From Saussurea involucrata (taxonomy: Eukaryota > Streptophyta > Magnoliopsida > Asterales > Asteraceae): a stretch of DNA of 64,000 nucleotides. The notes beneath the pieces were generated by a model. That model worked only from the letters and a program-made list of their open reading frames with translations. It ran no database searches and was not told the origin of the DNA. The translations under genes and the position numbers were made by a program. How positions within the stretch are numbered: the first letter of the stretch is position 1; each line of letters begins with the position of its first letter. Location of the stretch: NCBI GenBank assembly GCA_033807775.1, contig CM066327.1:95378295-95442294 (forward strand). The letters run 5' to 3'. This document shows, in pieces, positions 1-10,405 of the stretch.

Positions 1-2346
1 AGCAGTCTTCGCGGCATTTGAAGATTCAGCTTTGTCTTTCTTCACTTTGGTTAATTTCTTAACCTCAGTGGTAGGATTCACTTTGACCTGATTTGCACCA
101 GGGTTGGTCTTCTTTGCCTTGGGGGCAATCTTCACCTTAGCTATCTTTTCAGCTTTGGTGGCTGTGGGACACTTACTAGCAATATGATCGATAAGTCCAC
201 AGTGATAATATTTCCTATAACTAAAAGTAGTTCTAGGACCATTTGAATGCTGAGCTTTTAATTTAGAATTAGAAGTGCCAGCACCAAGTAAACTATTGGC
301 TTTAGAAATGGGACGAACATTCATTTCTTCAGATTTCTTACCAAGGACATCCACTCTGAGTCTAGGAGTAGATCGCTGAATAGATCCAGAGATCTGCTTC
401 CTTGATCCAGAGGAATGAGCCACTGAAGCTTTAGAAGCATTCAGCTTTGTTACTAAGGTACCCTTCTGAGGATTCTGGTAAATAACAATTCCTTTACCTT
501 TGTCTTTAGAGACAGAGGTAGGTTTTGAATAAACCATTTTCTACTTGCCTTTTGAGGAGGTAGGAGTTTCCTCAGGGATTGGTGTAATGGACGAGGAGCA
601 CTGAGAAGATGAAGTATCAGCGACTGAGGATACGAACGTTCCAAATTTAAGCATTGAACGCTCAGTGGTTGGTTTTGGAGTATCATATTTGTAACCCAAA
701 CCACGTTTATCACTCAGGGGAATCTGAGACTTTATTATCTCAGTGATCTTTGTTGAAGAATTAAACCATCCTTCAACAGTAGCTTTTTCAGCTTTTAATG
801 CAGCGATAGCTTCTGCTCGTTCGATTTTGATTAGCTGATTTAAATATACTTGATCTTTAAAATCTTCTTCAATTTTAGAAAGCTTTTCTATTTGAAGGTG
901 GCAGTTTTTAAGCTTTTCAGCGAGATCAAGGTTTTGGTTTTCAACCACAGTTTTGCCGTTCATGGCTTCGTATAAACTTCTAGTCAAGAGATCGATCTTA
1001 CGGTGACTATCAGCTTCATCAATATTTGCAATATTGGTAAAGAAGGAAGGTGATACCTGAATAGCAGAGGTTGAAGTGGAGGGAATGTCTGAGCTTTCTT
1101 CCTCTTCTTCAATCTTGGCCATGAGACATAGATTTGCTTCATCATCTTCAGAGTCAGATGATGATGCTTCTTCATCAGAAGCAGCCCAATCATAGTCAGT
1201 CATCAGGCCTTTATTCTTCTTCTTAAAGCTTTTCAGCTTAGCATATTTTTCTTTCAGCTTTGAATATTTGTCATCTTTATTCCTTGGAATAAAGGGTTTC
1301 TTTGTAAAAGCTGAGGGTCTAGAAACTTTCTTAGACCTGCACTCGTTAGCGAAATGTCCTGTCTTTTCGCAGTTAAAACAAGTAGCAGTAGCCTTATCAA
1401 CAAAAGCTGATGATCTAGGCTTGTCAGTTATGGAAAGATGTTTGTTCTTTCTAAACATTTTCTTTTTGGCAAATCTCCTGAACTTCTTAGTTAGGAGAGC
1501 CAAAGATTCATCATTATCTGAATAATCAGAATCTGATGACCTTTCAGAGTTACTCTCTAACTCAGTGACAGTGACCGAGGGTCGCTGAGTAGAAGGTTCC
1601 TCTGAGATTAAAGCAACAGGGGTGCTTTTGGAATCTTTTACAAGATTCTTCTTAAGATGGCTCGATTGCTCATGATTCAACAACGTGCCATATAAGGTTG
1701 AAAGGGTCATTGATTTTAGATCCTTTGACAGCTTGAGACACATAGCATAATTGTCCCAGCTTTCAAGTAAACATTCTAGAAACTTTGTCAGTACTTCAAA
1801 GTTAGAATATTCCTTACCAACAGTTTTCAGATCTATAATTAAACAATTAAAACGTTGGTGAACTTCAGAGAGAGATTCATTCTTACCAGAAATGAAGCTT
1901 TCGTATTGTCTTACCAGGTTGATCTTTCTTGAGTCCTGGACTTCAGACGTTCCTTCATACTGAACACATATTGTGTCCCACATGGGTTTTGATGTTTTCA
2001 GATTCATGATGGAATGGTAGACTTCGTCAGGAAGAGCCATGGATAGTATGGATCTGGCTTTTGTATCTATAGCCACTTTCTTCTTATCTTCGTCAGTCCA
2101 TTGAAAGATTTCCTTAGGTTCCAGCCTTTCTGGAATAGCAGGTCTATTCTCAGCGGCTGGAACAGCAGCATCAATTCTTATAGGGATGAATGGACCATTC
2201 TCGAGATAGTAAGGCATAGTAGGGTCTACACCTTCTAAGAAGAGTGTCATCCTATTTTTCCATAAGTTGAAGTTATCTTTGGAAAATCTAGGGGGTTTAG
2301 CAAGAGAACCATTGTCTATATAATTTGTGTTTGTGTTGGTGGCCAT
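1..2346 (-). pseudogene. gag: A1 gag (capsid/nucleocapsid polyprotein), one stop
   Basis: Copia Gag from ATG 2346 down to a TAG at 541-543, then continuing open in the same frame to base 1. The N-terminal half is the capsid-like UBN2-type domain (motifs WKNRMTLFLEG and MWDTICVQYEG). A CCHC knuckle, CFNCEKTGHFANEC, lies near residue 325 and is followed by acidic and lysine-rich stretches and a coiled coil. The TAG replaces a GAG codon present in A3. A second knuckle near 190-230 (YHCGLIDHIASKC) has lost its first Cys (Tyr here, Cys in A3). The donor-like CAG|GTATCA used in the proposed gag intron is conserved, with the exon ending at 1057. Decayed copy, sure of the family. Confidence 0.9.
1045..1062 (-). 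promoter_or_regulatory. Putative splice donor inside A1 gag
   Basis: On the minus strand the sequence reads ATTCAG|GTATCACC, the same donor as in A3 (58033/58034). The exon would end at 1057 and the intron start at 1056. The matching acceptor would lie before base 1 and cannot be checked here. Confidence 0.5.
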
Positions 2347-2406
2347 TTTCAGATAATAGCAAGGAAGAGAAATATCTTAGATTAGATCTTGTTTATGAGA
2401 TTAAAC

Positions 2407-2424
2407 AAATCCGCTCTGATACCA
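2407..2424 (-). promoter_or_regulatory. A1 primer binding site (initiator Met tRNA)
   Basis: Minus-strand TGGTATCAGAGC begins two bases after the LTR end (CCAACA-AG-TGGTATC). It complements the 3' end of plant initiator methionine tRNA, the usual primer for copia elements. Confidence 0.93.
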
Positions 2425-2426
2425 CT

Positions 2427-3627
2427 TGTTGGTCCCGAAGGCCTATACAAGTTTGTAGAAGGGGGGGGGGGGGGGGGGGTTGAATACAAACACACAGATT
2501 TTACTTTTCTAAATTGTTTATTGATAAATCATTAACAATTTACAGCTTGTTGCGGAAACAAGATTAAGGATAAACCTAAATCTAAACAAGTTGGAACACT
2601 AAGGTTTCTTGCACTAAGAGAGATAAGGAAATTACTAATAATACCCTATCTTGAGATAATAGATTAAACTTGTCCAGAGTTAGCAAGTTACTTCAAAAGA
2701 AGTGGGTTCATCTCTTTATTTACTGCATGCATTTAATGCAAGTCAGTATACACTTTACACGTGTCATCAGCTGGTTGGTTGCATGTCATTGACCTTGGTT
2801 GACAACCTTAGTAGCCACATGGATGAACAGTGTAGTATCATAGTGGTTGTACGATTTCAGACAGTCGGAGGTTCTTTTCTGACATTTCGTACGGAGTCGT
2901 GCAAGGGGGGTTAAGACAAAAGTACTTTGTACGGAGGACTTCATGATCAGCTTTCGTTGATTCAGAGCATTATCATTTTCTATTCAGCGAATGATAAAGT
3001 TCAGCGATAGCTGAATTCTTGTACTTGATACTTCACGTTGAGTGGACAAATCTGAGTCTTCGCTGATCCGCATCAGTTCATTAGGAGACTTGTCGCTGGT
3101 TCTTGAGCTTGATCTTCGACTTCAGCGTAGAACCTTTGTTGACATGAAACTTGTCTTCAGGGATCATAAGTAAACAACTAACTTATCAGAGCATTATCAT
3201 TTTCTATTCAGCGAATGATAAAGTTCAGCGATAGCTGAATTCTTGTACTTGGTACTTCACGTTGAGTGGACAAATCTGAGTCTTCGCTGATCCGCATCAG
3301 TTCATTAGGAGACTTGTCGCTGGTTCTTGAGCTTGATCTTCGACTTCAGCGTAGAACCTTTGTTGACGTGAAACTTGTCTTCAGGGATCATAAGTAAACA
3401 ACTAACTTATCAGCGGTCATCATAATGACTGAACAGACTCAGAGCATTAATGGTGAACCGTGTTCGCTGAATGTTTAATTTAAAGAGCGAGAGTTTCTAT
3501 CAGCGGTACTGTAAGATCTTAGTACTTATCAGCGATAGTGAAACTCTGATACATATTGTTTACTTACAATTTTCACTAAGTATATAAGAGAGGGTCATTA
3601 TCAAATCACTGAGGGTTTGGATCAACA
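2427..3627 (-). repeat. A1 5' LTR, 1201 bp with internal duplication
   Basis: Minus-strand LTR starting TGTTGATCC (3627) and ending GGGACCAACA (2427). It is about 240 bp longer than the A2 and A3 LTRs because a ~224-bp block is repeated in tandem (2963-3186 and 3187-3409). The promoter box that reads TATATAAA in A3 reads TAAATAAA here (near 2712-2722). A run of 19 G at 2461-2479 corresponds to the C-run near the 3' end of every family A LTR, which is only 7-13 long elsewhere. Confidence 0.93.
2963..3409 (-). repeat. ~224-bp tandem duplication in the A1 LTR U3
   Basis: Two consecutive, nearly identical copies, each starting at CAGAGCATTATCATTTTC. The other family A LTRs have a single copy. 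It lies upstream of the TATA position, so it duplicates presumptive regulatory sequence including several TCAGCGA motifs. Confidence 0.9.
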
Positions 3628-3973
3628 ATCCTCATTTGCATTTCTCAACATCATTGGGTGCTCGGGATTCTAAACCTTAATGATATGGTCCTAGTTATAA
3701 ATGACAGCCTCCGTGGCATGATGTACGATCTACAATTGAAACAACTCCTTGGCGTATTTAAGTCTCAGCTGTCGAAGTTACTAACTATTTGTCTGTTATT
3801 GTAATATTTCAGGTGTACATCCTCATTTGCATTTCTCAACATCATTGGGTGCTCGGGATTCTGAACCTTAATGAGATGGTCCTGGTTATAAATGACAACT
3901 TCCGTGGCACGATGTACGACCTACAATTGAAACAGCTCCTTGGCATCTTTAAGTCTCAGCTGTCGAAGTTACT
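3628..3973 (+). repeat. Tandem duplication of a ULP1 exon start (two 155-bp copies)
   Basis: Bases 3628-3782 and 3819-3973 are close copies, both starting ATCCTCATTTGC and ending GTCGAAGTTACT. Between them lies an intron end (TTGTAATATTTCAG, 3799-3812). The second copy is the coding one. A1 is inserted precisely at the left edge of the first copy. Confidence 0.9.
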
Positions 3974-4214
3974 TAAGAAGATCAACGACCGTCTACGTTA
4001 CGAGCGTAGAGAGGCATTCACACATAAGTTCGCAGCAAATGCACCACAACAATCGGGGACCAATGCGGATTGCGGTGTGTGGGTATGTCGTAACCTATCC
4101 ACGTTGATTGACGGCCGCATCCCAGCATGTGCACCAAATGCCACCGATGTTGAGGCCATGATGTGGCGGTACCATATGGCAGAGACCTTTTATGCATTGT
4201 GTGTATCCGAGTAG
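3813..4214 (+). pseudogene. ULP1-like SUMO protease (C48) 3' exon, MULE-borne
   Basis: This is the C-terminal catalytic part of a ULP1-family cysteine peptidase, which processes or removes SUMO-like modifiers. The exon follows an acceptor (ATATTTCAG|GTG) and ends in TAG at 4212-4214. The whole triad is recognisable: His in HHWVLG, Asp in VINDNF, the oxyanion Gln in PQQ and Cys in NADCGVW. Upstream exons are missing because A1 is inserted just before. The exon itself has no stop or frameshift. As part of a MULE it is more likely a transposon-carried gene than a host gene. Activity cannot be judged from one exon. Confidence 0.8.
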
Positions 4215-4741
4215 ATTAGTAGTTTTTTAATTTTATTATTATGTAGTCTGTAACATTAATCGTTTTTGGTAAAGTATTGTACTTGAAGTGTTAACTTTGT
4301 TTATTATTTTGTAGTCCACATCGAACGTCGTTTGATCAACAAATTAATTGTTAAAGTAGTGTACTTGAAGTTTTTATAACAAAGTAAATATTAAAAGGCA
4401 CATATGAATAGTTTAACCAAAACAAAAGCATGATGGGACAAGACAACTCTTTTTCCACGTTTTCATACTTTTCAATGCGAGCCGGCATCCACATTTGGCT
4501 ATAAATACCCTGCGCTAGATTAGTCGTAAAACACATATACGGGAACATAGTATTCATTAACGTCTTCTTACATGACATCCCCAAATCTACTTGTCTGGTG
4601 CTTTAGGTGTTTATCAGCATCGCTTTCAGCCACTGGCAAAGAGTTATATGGTTAGTATGTATGTTTCTTTGGGTTTTGCTTGTTAGTACCGTTGTCTAAA
4701 GCTAACTTTATTAATGTTCATGAACAGATGCATATCCACAA
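4215..4741. other. Spacer between ULP1 exon and PB1-like gene
   Basis: AT-rich DNA with no credible gene. It presumably holds the 3' end of the ULP1 transcript and the leader of the next gene. A possible acceptor (TTCATGAACAG, ending near 4728) precedes the PB1-like coding start. Confidence 0.5.
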
Positions 4742-5143
4742 TTGTTCACCATGAAAGTCCACCATGGTGGGTACTTCACGGAACCACCTACAAGACATTA
4801 CTTCCGTGGTCTAGAAAATTATGTTGACATGTTAGATGTGGACGATCTTTCTATGCAACTGCTTGAACAGATCATGAAAGAGATGGACTACGACGAACCA
4901 AAATATTATAGGTTGTATTTTAAAAGGCCGAATGCAGACTTCTTGACTGGACTGGTAGAATTGACTACTGATGAAGATGTAGCCAATATACGTCATTATG
5001 TTGACGGCCATACCATGATTGAAGCGTACAACGAGAAAGTGGAGCTTAGCACTTCCAGACTCGTCTCGCCAGAGCATATAAGAAGTCGACGCGGATTGTC
5101 AAAAACCCAAGCATCGTGTAGCCGTAGCTTGACATTTGAATAA
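4742..5143 (+). CDS. PB1-like domain protein (MULE-associated)
   Basis: 133 codons, no interruptions. The core (KVHHGGYFTE... DMLDVDDLSMQLL... KYYRLYFKRP... DEDVANIRHYV) matches the PB1-like domain widespread in plant transposon-derived proteins. In that family it is thought to mediate protein-protein contacts. The C-terminal 30 residues are basic and Ser/Arg-rich. The GTTCACCATG context leaves the first or second Met (residue 1 or 4) as start, and an upstream exon is possible given the acceptor-like sequence just before. It lies between the ULP1 exon and the coiled-coil genes, in the same orientation as ULP1. Function unknown. Confidence 0.65.
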   Translation: MFTMKVHHGGYFTEPPTRHYFRGLENYVDMLDVDDLSMQLLEQIMKEMDYDEPKYYRLYFKRPNADFLTGLVELTTDEDVANIRHYVDGHTMIEAYNEKVELSTSRLVSPEHIRSRRGLSKTQASCSRSLTFE

Positions 5144-5404
5144 TTTTGTACTGATTAGTGTGTGTTTGTTATGAAATAATCTTGTATAATATCTATGACT
5201 TGTTACTTTTAAAATGAATCACTTTTCAGACGAATCTTGCAGTATTTTCAGACTACTTTTCATACGACTTAAAGACCTTTTCAGACGAATCTTATAGACT
5301 ACTTTTTGATGTGGAATGAACTTTACGTGTTCTATCTCTTTATGTTTGGGAAATCATAATAAACCTAAAATCTTTTATTCATGAGCAAACTACAACATGA
5401 AGCA
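5144..5404. other. Spacer with scattered TTTTCAGACGAATCTT copies
   Basis: A non-coding stretch with two isolated copies of the motif TTTTCAGACGAATCTT (near 5225 and 5279). The same motif forms a tandem array at 5924-6015, on the far side of the minus-strand coiled-coil gene. Confidence 0.6.
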
Positions 5405-5802
5405 TCAACATAGAAACTCCAGGTACGAAACAACAACATAGAAACTGGAAAGTACAAAACAACAACATAGAAAGAACAAACTACGAAACCAACACCCCAG
5501 CACCACCAAAGGATAATGTGCCTTACATTGATCAACGAAGGTTTTCTTCTCGGTTACCTTCGCTTGAAGAACTGTGAACTCTTGCATAATGTTGTGGACT
5601 TCTAAGTTTTCTCTACGAATATGGGACTCCTTATCTTTTATTTCCCCCTTCATCCTTTTTATCTCCTTTTCTTCCTCTTCGACCCTTTTCAGGTATGCAT
5701 CCTTCCTGTCCATCAGTTGTTTCCACTCTTCAGTGAGTTGCTCGATATCCGCTTCACCTTTATCTACCGCTTTTTTTCAGTCTCGGCGGCAGATGAAGCC
5801 AT
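5405..5802 (-). pseudogene. Small coiled-coil protein, frameshifted
   Basis: On the minus strand an ATG at 5802 (MASSAAETEKK) is followed by a frameshift in a run of seven A. The other frame then continues through a charged heptad-like helix (EADIEQLTEEWKQL, then VEEEEKEIKRMKGEIKDKE) to a stop at 5405. It is predicted to be a long amphipathic coiled coil. No enzymatic motif and no family recognised. It is divergent from the plus-strand coiled-coil gene at 6161, with the 24-bp repeat array between them, which may be a shared promoter region. Confidence 0.5.
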
Positions 5803-5923
5803 TTGTTTGGTGAAGGACGAGATTATTATGATATCAAAATGTTGTATGGATGTTGTGACCTTTACAGTTGGTATTAACACGGGTATTTATAGCCACAACG
5901 AGCAATTGGCGAATCTTTTCAGT

Positions 5924-6015
5924 CACTTTTGCAGGCGAATCTTGCAGTCACTTTTCAGACGAATCTTGCAGTCACTTTTCAGACGAATCTTGCAGTCACT
6001 TTTCAGACGAATCTT
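5924..6015 (+). repeat. 24-bp tandem array (about four units)
   Basis: Unit CACTTTTCAGACGAATCTTG plus CAGT, present as one variant and three near-perfect copies. It lies in the intergenic space between two divergent coiled-coil genes of the MULE. Isolated copies occur at 5225 and 5279. Confidence 0.9.
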
Positions 6016-6160
6016 TTGACCATATCCACATCCGCGATCGAGAACCTACCTTTTCACGACTATAAGTAGATGGTCTGATGAAGTAGTAATTCACAACTTG
6101 CTATCTATCCTTTCTACCATCTACAACATTTACAAACATTCTCTACCTTTTCGTAACACT

Positions 6161-6736
6161 ATGGCTGGAGGTTCACGCTCTAAGGGGAAAAGGTCGGCGA
6201 ATGGGGTTGGCACATCTCGCTCCACCGACAACCAACCAATGAATGATGGAACTTTCCGGAGTAACTGGAAGGTACCGGAAACAACGAAGGAGTGGTCGCA
6301 GTTTGGGAGAACTGCGTCCAATTGGCCAATCACGAAGGAGGAGAAAGAACAATGGGACGAGGCATGGGAGCAATACTACTTTGATCATGGCTTTAATGAA
6401 CCACCAATGTATCATTCTACCCCGGCGGTGGGTCTTCCAGTGTCTCAAAAACTGCCTCCCAGATTGAAAGAGTCTATTGATGAGGCGAACGCATAGATCG
6501 AAAAGATTAGAGGGATGTGGAACAAAAACAGGGAGATTCAGCAAGGCAAAGAGGAGTATCTAGAGTAGAAGAAACAAGATCGGCCACAAAGGAAGCACGA
6601 GCTTCGGGAGGTGCAACGACAGATTGACGAAGTAGAAGAGGAAATAAGAGAAATCAAAGAAAGCTACATGGGAATGGAGGACGTGATCAAGGAAAAGGTT
6701 GCCTGGATCGAGGAAATCCGGAAAATCTACCCGTAG
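6161..6736 (+). pseudogene. Coiled-coil protein with two in-frame stops
   Basis: 192 codons from ATG 6161 (CACTATGGCT context) to TAG 6734-6736, interrupted by TAG at 6494-6496 and again near 6567-6569. The N-terminus is basic and Ser-rich (AGGSRSKGKRS). The middle is Trp-rich (SNWKVPETTKEWSQFGR, EQWDEAWEQYY). The last 75 codons are a heptad-like helix (REVQRQIDEVEEEIREIKE). The first stop is a likely CAG to TAG change. A TATA-like TATAAGTAG lies about 100 bp upstream. No family recognised. Trp-rich N-terminus plus coiled coil is compatible with a DNA-binding or structural accessory protein of the MULE, but this is a guess. Confidence 0.6.
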
Positions 6737-6921
6737 GCTGGTTACTGGATTTCTTTAGATTTCCTCCACACTATCAGTTTCCATGCTTTCTTTGTCTCAA
6801 TAAAATGATGCTCTAATGTTTACTTTATTTTACACACAAGAACACTTAACAAGCACGATAAAGTAGATGAAATGAACACTAAACACAAAAACAAGAGCAC
6901 TTAGCATACAACATTTAGTCG

Positions 6922-9659
6922 TTATAATCCAGGGAAATCAATGTTCAGGTCAATGCTATCATATCTTAGAGTTCCATGTGGTTCTAGCTCCGATGGGCCC
7001 TGCGAGCGACTTCTTTGGCTAACTGAACGTCTATTCCTAGGCACGCTTGAAGGGGCAGGAGCTGGACATTCTCCACGAGTATGTCCTACTGCTCCACACC
7101 CAGCACATTTTCTCTGTATCGGATCTTCACCACAAGATGGACATCGATCGTTCTTTCTTGGTCTCCCGACACTTCTCTTAGTTATTAACGGTGGATAGCA
7201 TGGAGGAAGAGGGACGCGTGGAGACACCCATGATTCTGGGGGTCCAGCTGGATTGATTACCTCCCGATATGTTTCCTGGTAAGTTTCGGACGTGTGGTAA
7301 GTTACAGCCAAATCGTTGCTATCTCTACGACCCATATGCCTTGCAGCAACGATGGCATGACTGCACGGTAACCCATAATATTGCCATTACAGACATGAAC
7401 AAAGATGGCCGGTCATATCGACATTCAGAACAAAACGGTTATCCCAAACCTGATACTTCCCATATCCAACTTCGCTTACCCTCCATGTCACAGACTTTCC
7501 CGCCCTTCTCCGAATTTTCTCCTCCGTCTTTGGTGTGAGTCTATTACGCATTTGATCTACAAATATGTGTTAATTGTGTTACGATTTATAAAGAAAAATA
7601 AAAAGAAACTAGTATATAAATTCAAATTTTCATAGTTTATCAACCTCCCTTTCGCCGTCGAAGTTGGTACCACTCTTGTTGAAGGGTTCAGAAGTACTCC
7701 ATAAGTTGTACAATCGGTAATCTACGAGCAAAATGGAAGAGTGCATTCACCGACTCTGCACTACTGGAGGTCAAAATGTTATACCGTTGTGCAGGAAAAT
7801 GGGCCCTCGACCACCTCTCCTTAGCAGCACCGTCCATAACTTGTGCTGCACGATTGGCACTAACTCGTAGTGCATTCATGTACCGGTCAAACTCTCGAAC
7901 ACTATACGCTTTGCATGCCTTCCAGTAGGTCGTATGGTATGTTGTAATACGTTTGTCTCTGCTTTTCGCGTTCATCTCCAAATGTCGACAACATAGGGCG
8001 TGAGGGTCGTTGGGTAGAAGGCAAAAATTACGGTGCTTATGGAAGGAGCCCTGTCGGACATAAACAGCAACCCTGCAGGGTCTCCGATACATTCTCTCAA
8101 CATGGACAGAAACCAACCCCACTCCTCCCCGGTCTCGGACTTGCCTACTCCGAAAGCTATGGACACAATGTTGTTATTTCCGTCCATGGCAACCGCCAAG
8201 AACATCATACCCAAGTAACATCCCTTTAAATGGGCAACGTCTATTACCAGGACACGACGCAGATTTATAAAAAATGTGCGGATCTGCAAAAACGTAGATG
8301 GTTCCCTTTGTAAATGTTATAGTTTATAATGTATAAACATATGGCGTATTAATATACGTACCGCACATCCAAGGGCAGCGAAACACAACACAAAACGTCT
8401 GTTTGAATCCGTCCTTATGCTGGTGCATGTACCTGGATTATGCAACTCCAAATTATATAAATACATAGGGAGTCGTTCGTACGACTCCTAGGGAGTGCCT
8501 CTCACCATTAGTAGTGCCCTACATCACGCACACCAACCTTGGTGGTAACCAATTATGATCCCGTACTGCAGGTTTATATCGTTGACGATGTCCTTTGGAC
8601 GAAATGCCCTGCTAGCATCAAGAAATTTGCCTTTCAGTATGTGGGCCAAAGTCCTTTTGTTTGCTTGTCGGTGGTTGGGATTCAGTTGCTTCCTCGAACA
8701 AGTGTGTACGTCGTGCAACTTTCTAATGGTAACCAACCCTCCTTTAGGGTCCACAGACCTCGCGGACATACTCCAATTGCAATTTTCTCTTCCACATACA
8801 ACCTTGTATCTGAGTTTGTCGGATTTATTCGTTTTACTTTCGAAACCCTCTTCCATGAACTTAATTCCGAGTTGTATGGCCATTTCATCCTTCATATTAA
8901 ATATTTGACCTTCATGTATCCTTGAACTGCGATTATAAGGTGCGAGTTCGTAGGTTGGTATATGGGTCTTCGAGGTTGGAAGGATAGGAGGCATAACAAA
9001 ATAATCATTTAACTCACCAAATGATTTATTACTAGGGGTATATGTTTCTACTTTTCCATCCTCAACATTATCAGTATGTGATCTGTCTATATCAGATATA
9101 CCCATTGTGAAAACATGGGTTTCATCATCAGCAACTCCAGTAAACCGTCTTTCTTGGTCTTCTTCTTCTTCTTCTTCTTTTGGTTGCGTCTCCGAAACAA
9201 AATTGGATAACAGTCGTTAAGACCATATGTATGATCCGAATAAAATGTTAGGTCGTACGACGCCTGAAATTGAGAAACAGGCTCCAGTTGATTACCACCA
9301 ACATGGGTTTCGTCAACACCTTCATCATCACCTTCGTCGCACATCGATGAATCGGCATACACAAAAAGTGTTGGAGGTCTTTCTGACTGGGCTACAAATT
9401 GCATAAAACAAGAGATATCTCCATCGTCGGTTAACTCCAAGATTGACCCATCATCATTCTTCTACACTAACTTGCAAACAGCAGAAGGTTCGAATCCACA
9501 TTTTTGCATGGCGTAAGCAAGAAACTTCTTGTGTGTAATGTTTACTGACAATTTTACACCATGCTTAGATTTATAAGCAAAATCCCACTCATTGTTGTCT
9601 TGCACCCATTCACCATCACAATAGAAATATAGCTTAGCTTTTTCAACAACTGAACTCAT
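6922..9659 (-). pseudogene. mudrA: MURA-type MULE transposase, three exons, decayed
   Basis: Minus strand. Exon 1 (9659-8362) has an N-terminal beta-rich domain (YFYCDGEWVQ), an acidic linker and a WRKY/GCM1-like zinc domain (VCGRENCNW... HTC). Intron 8361-8284 (GTACG...TGCAG) is followed by exon 2 (8283-7645), the DDE core: VIDVAHLKG, SDRAPSI and the CRHLEMN motif. Intron 7644-7557 is followed by exon 3 (7556-6922), with a SWIM finger (CSC...CSH) and a terminal zinc knuckle (CAGCGAVGHTRGEC). Breaks: stops at 9462, 8524, ~8490, 7688 and ~7350, and frameshifts near 9190 and 8015. Most stops are C-to-T type. It was a cut-and-paste transposase that bound the MULE ends; it is clearly inactive now. 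Confidence 0.88.
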
Positions 9660-10249
9660 TTTTTCAGTAGTATCTCAGAAAGAAAATAGTGAAATGATGA
9701 AGAAGGAAAGCAAGAAAGAACAATGGAATGGATGTGATGAACGATCATGGAATGCATTTTACTGATCTTTATAGATAAAATTTCAGTGGGGAAGATGAAT
9801 TGAAACCACAAATTCAATGACAACAATACAATAATTGAACAATATCAGACAAAAAGTGTGGAAAAAAACAGTAAAACTATGCAAAAAAACGTGAAAAACT
9901 CCAAAAACATGATATCATACCCCAAAATCGCGAACCAAAAGTGAAAATCGTGGACCAGGGACCAAACTTGTAAACTTTGAGAATTTTCGAGGGATATCGC
10001 GGGCCACTATCGCTGACCAAAATTAAGGAGTCCGCGACAGAGGGTAAAATCGCGGACATATGGGGTATTTTTGTAAACTGGGAGAGATAGGGAGTATTTC
10101 TGTAAGTCAATTTCAAAGGTAGTCCATTTTAATTAATTTCCCTTAGAAAAAACATGTTTCTTCAATTTATAAAAAACCATCTTAAACAAAAAACTTTTAA
10201 ATCTATACAGACATATTAAACTACACAAACAAATTTATCAATATAGCAC
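9660..10249. other. Probable MULE right flank and terminal region
   Basis: A-rich DNA upstream of the transposase start. It contains repeated AAATCGCGG/ATCGCGGACC-type phrases (9925-10060) and ends in AT-rich sequence near 10140. It is plausibly the transposase promoter and MULE end. No terminal inverted repeat or target duplication could be paired. Confidence 0.4.
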
Positions 10250-10405
10250 TTAGGGGTTGTTTGGCGGCTACTGAATGGTTTGGTGCAGAATGATTAAGTG
10301 GTCAGAATGGTTAAGAGGCTTTTATGATATAGTGAAAAATGAAATATGGTTGTTTTGTATTTGTTTAGAATGAAATCAGGGTGCTGAATGGTTAAGGGTG
10401 GCCTA
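10250..10405. repeat. Short hAT/MITE-like fragment
   Basis: The sequence starts TTAGGGGTTGTTTGG and has repeated TGAATGGTTAAG phrases, a style common at ends of plant hAT or other miniature elements. It is cut at 10405 by the gypsy LTR, so no second terminus is visible. Confidence 0.35.

Larger units (their letters stand above)
1..3627 (-). mobile_element. Sirevirus-type Ty1/copia element A1 (5' part, truncated by window edge)
   Basis: This is the 5' part of an LTR retrotransposon read on the minus strand: 5' LTR (3627 down to 2427), initiator-Met primer site, then gag running off the window at base 1. The LTR ends (TGTTGATCC... and ...GGGACCAACA), the primer site and the Gag protein match the other two family A copies at 12407-39544 and from 55702. 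It is inserted in the MULE region that starts at 3628. The 5 bp beside the LTR are ATCCT; the matching copy would lie outside the window. The pol, accessory gene and 3' LTR are not visible. Confidence 0.93.
3628..10140. mobile_element. MULE (Mutator-like transposon) carrying a ULP1-type gene
   Basis: The region holds a decayed MURA-type transposase on the minus strand (9659-6922). On its inner side lie a ULP1-like cysteine protease exon, a PB1-like gene and two small coiled-coil genes. MULEs that carry ULP1-like protease genes are an established plant class (Kaonashi-type). The left end is lost to the A1 insertion. The right end is not defined: an AT-rich stretch near 10100-10140 could be the terminus, but no terminal inverted repeat can be verified. 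Confidence 0.75.
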
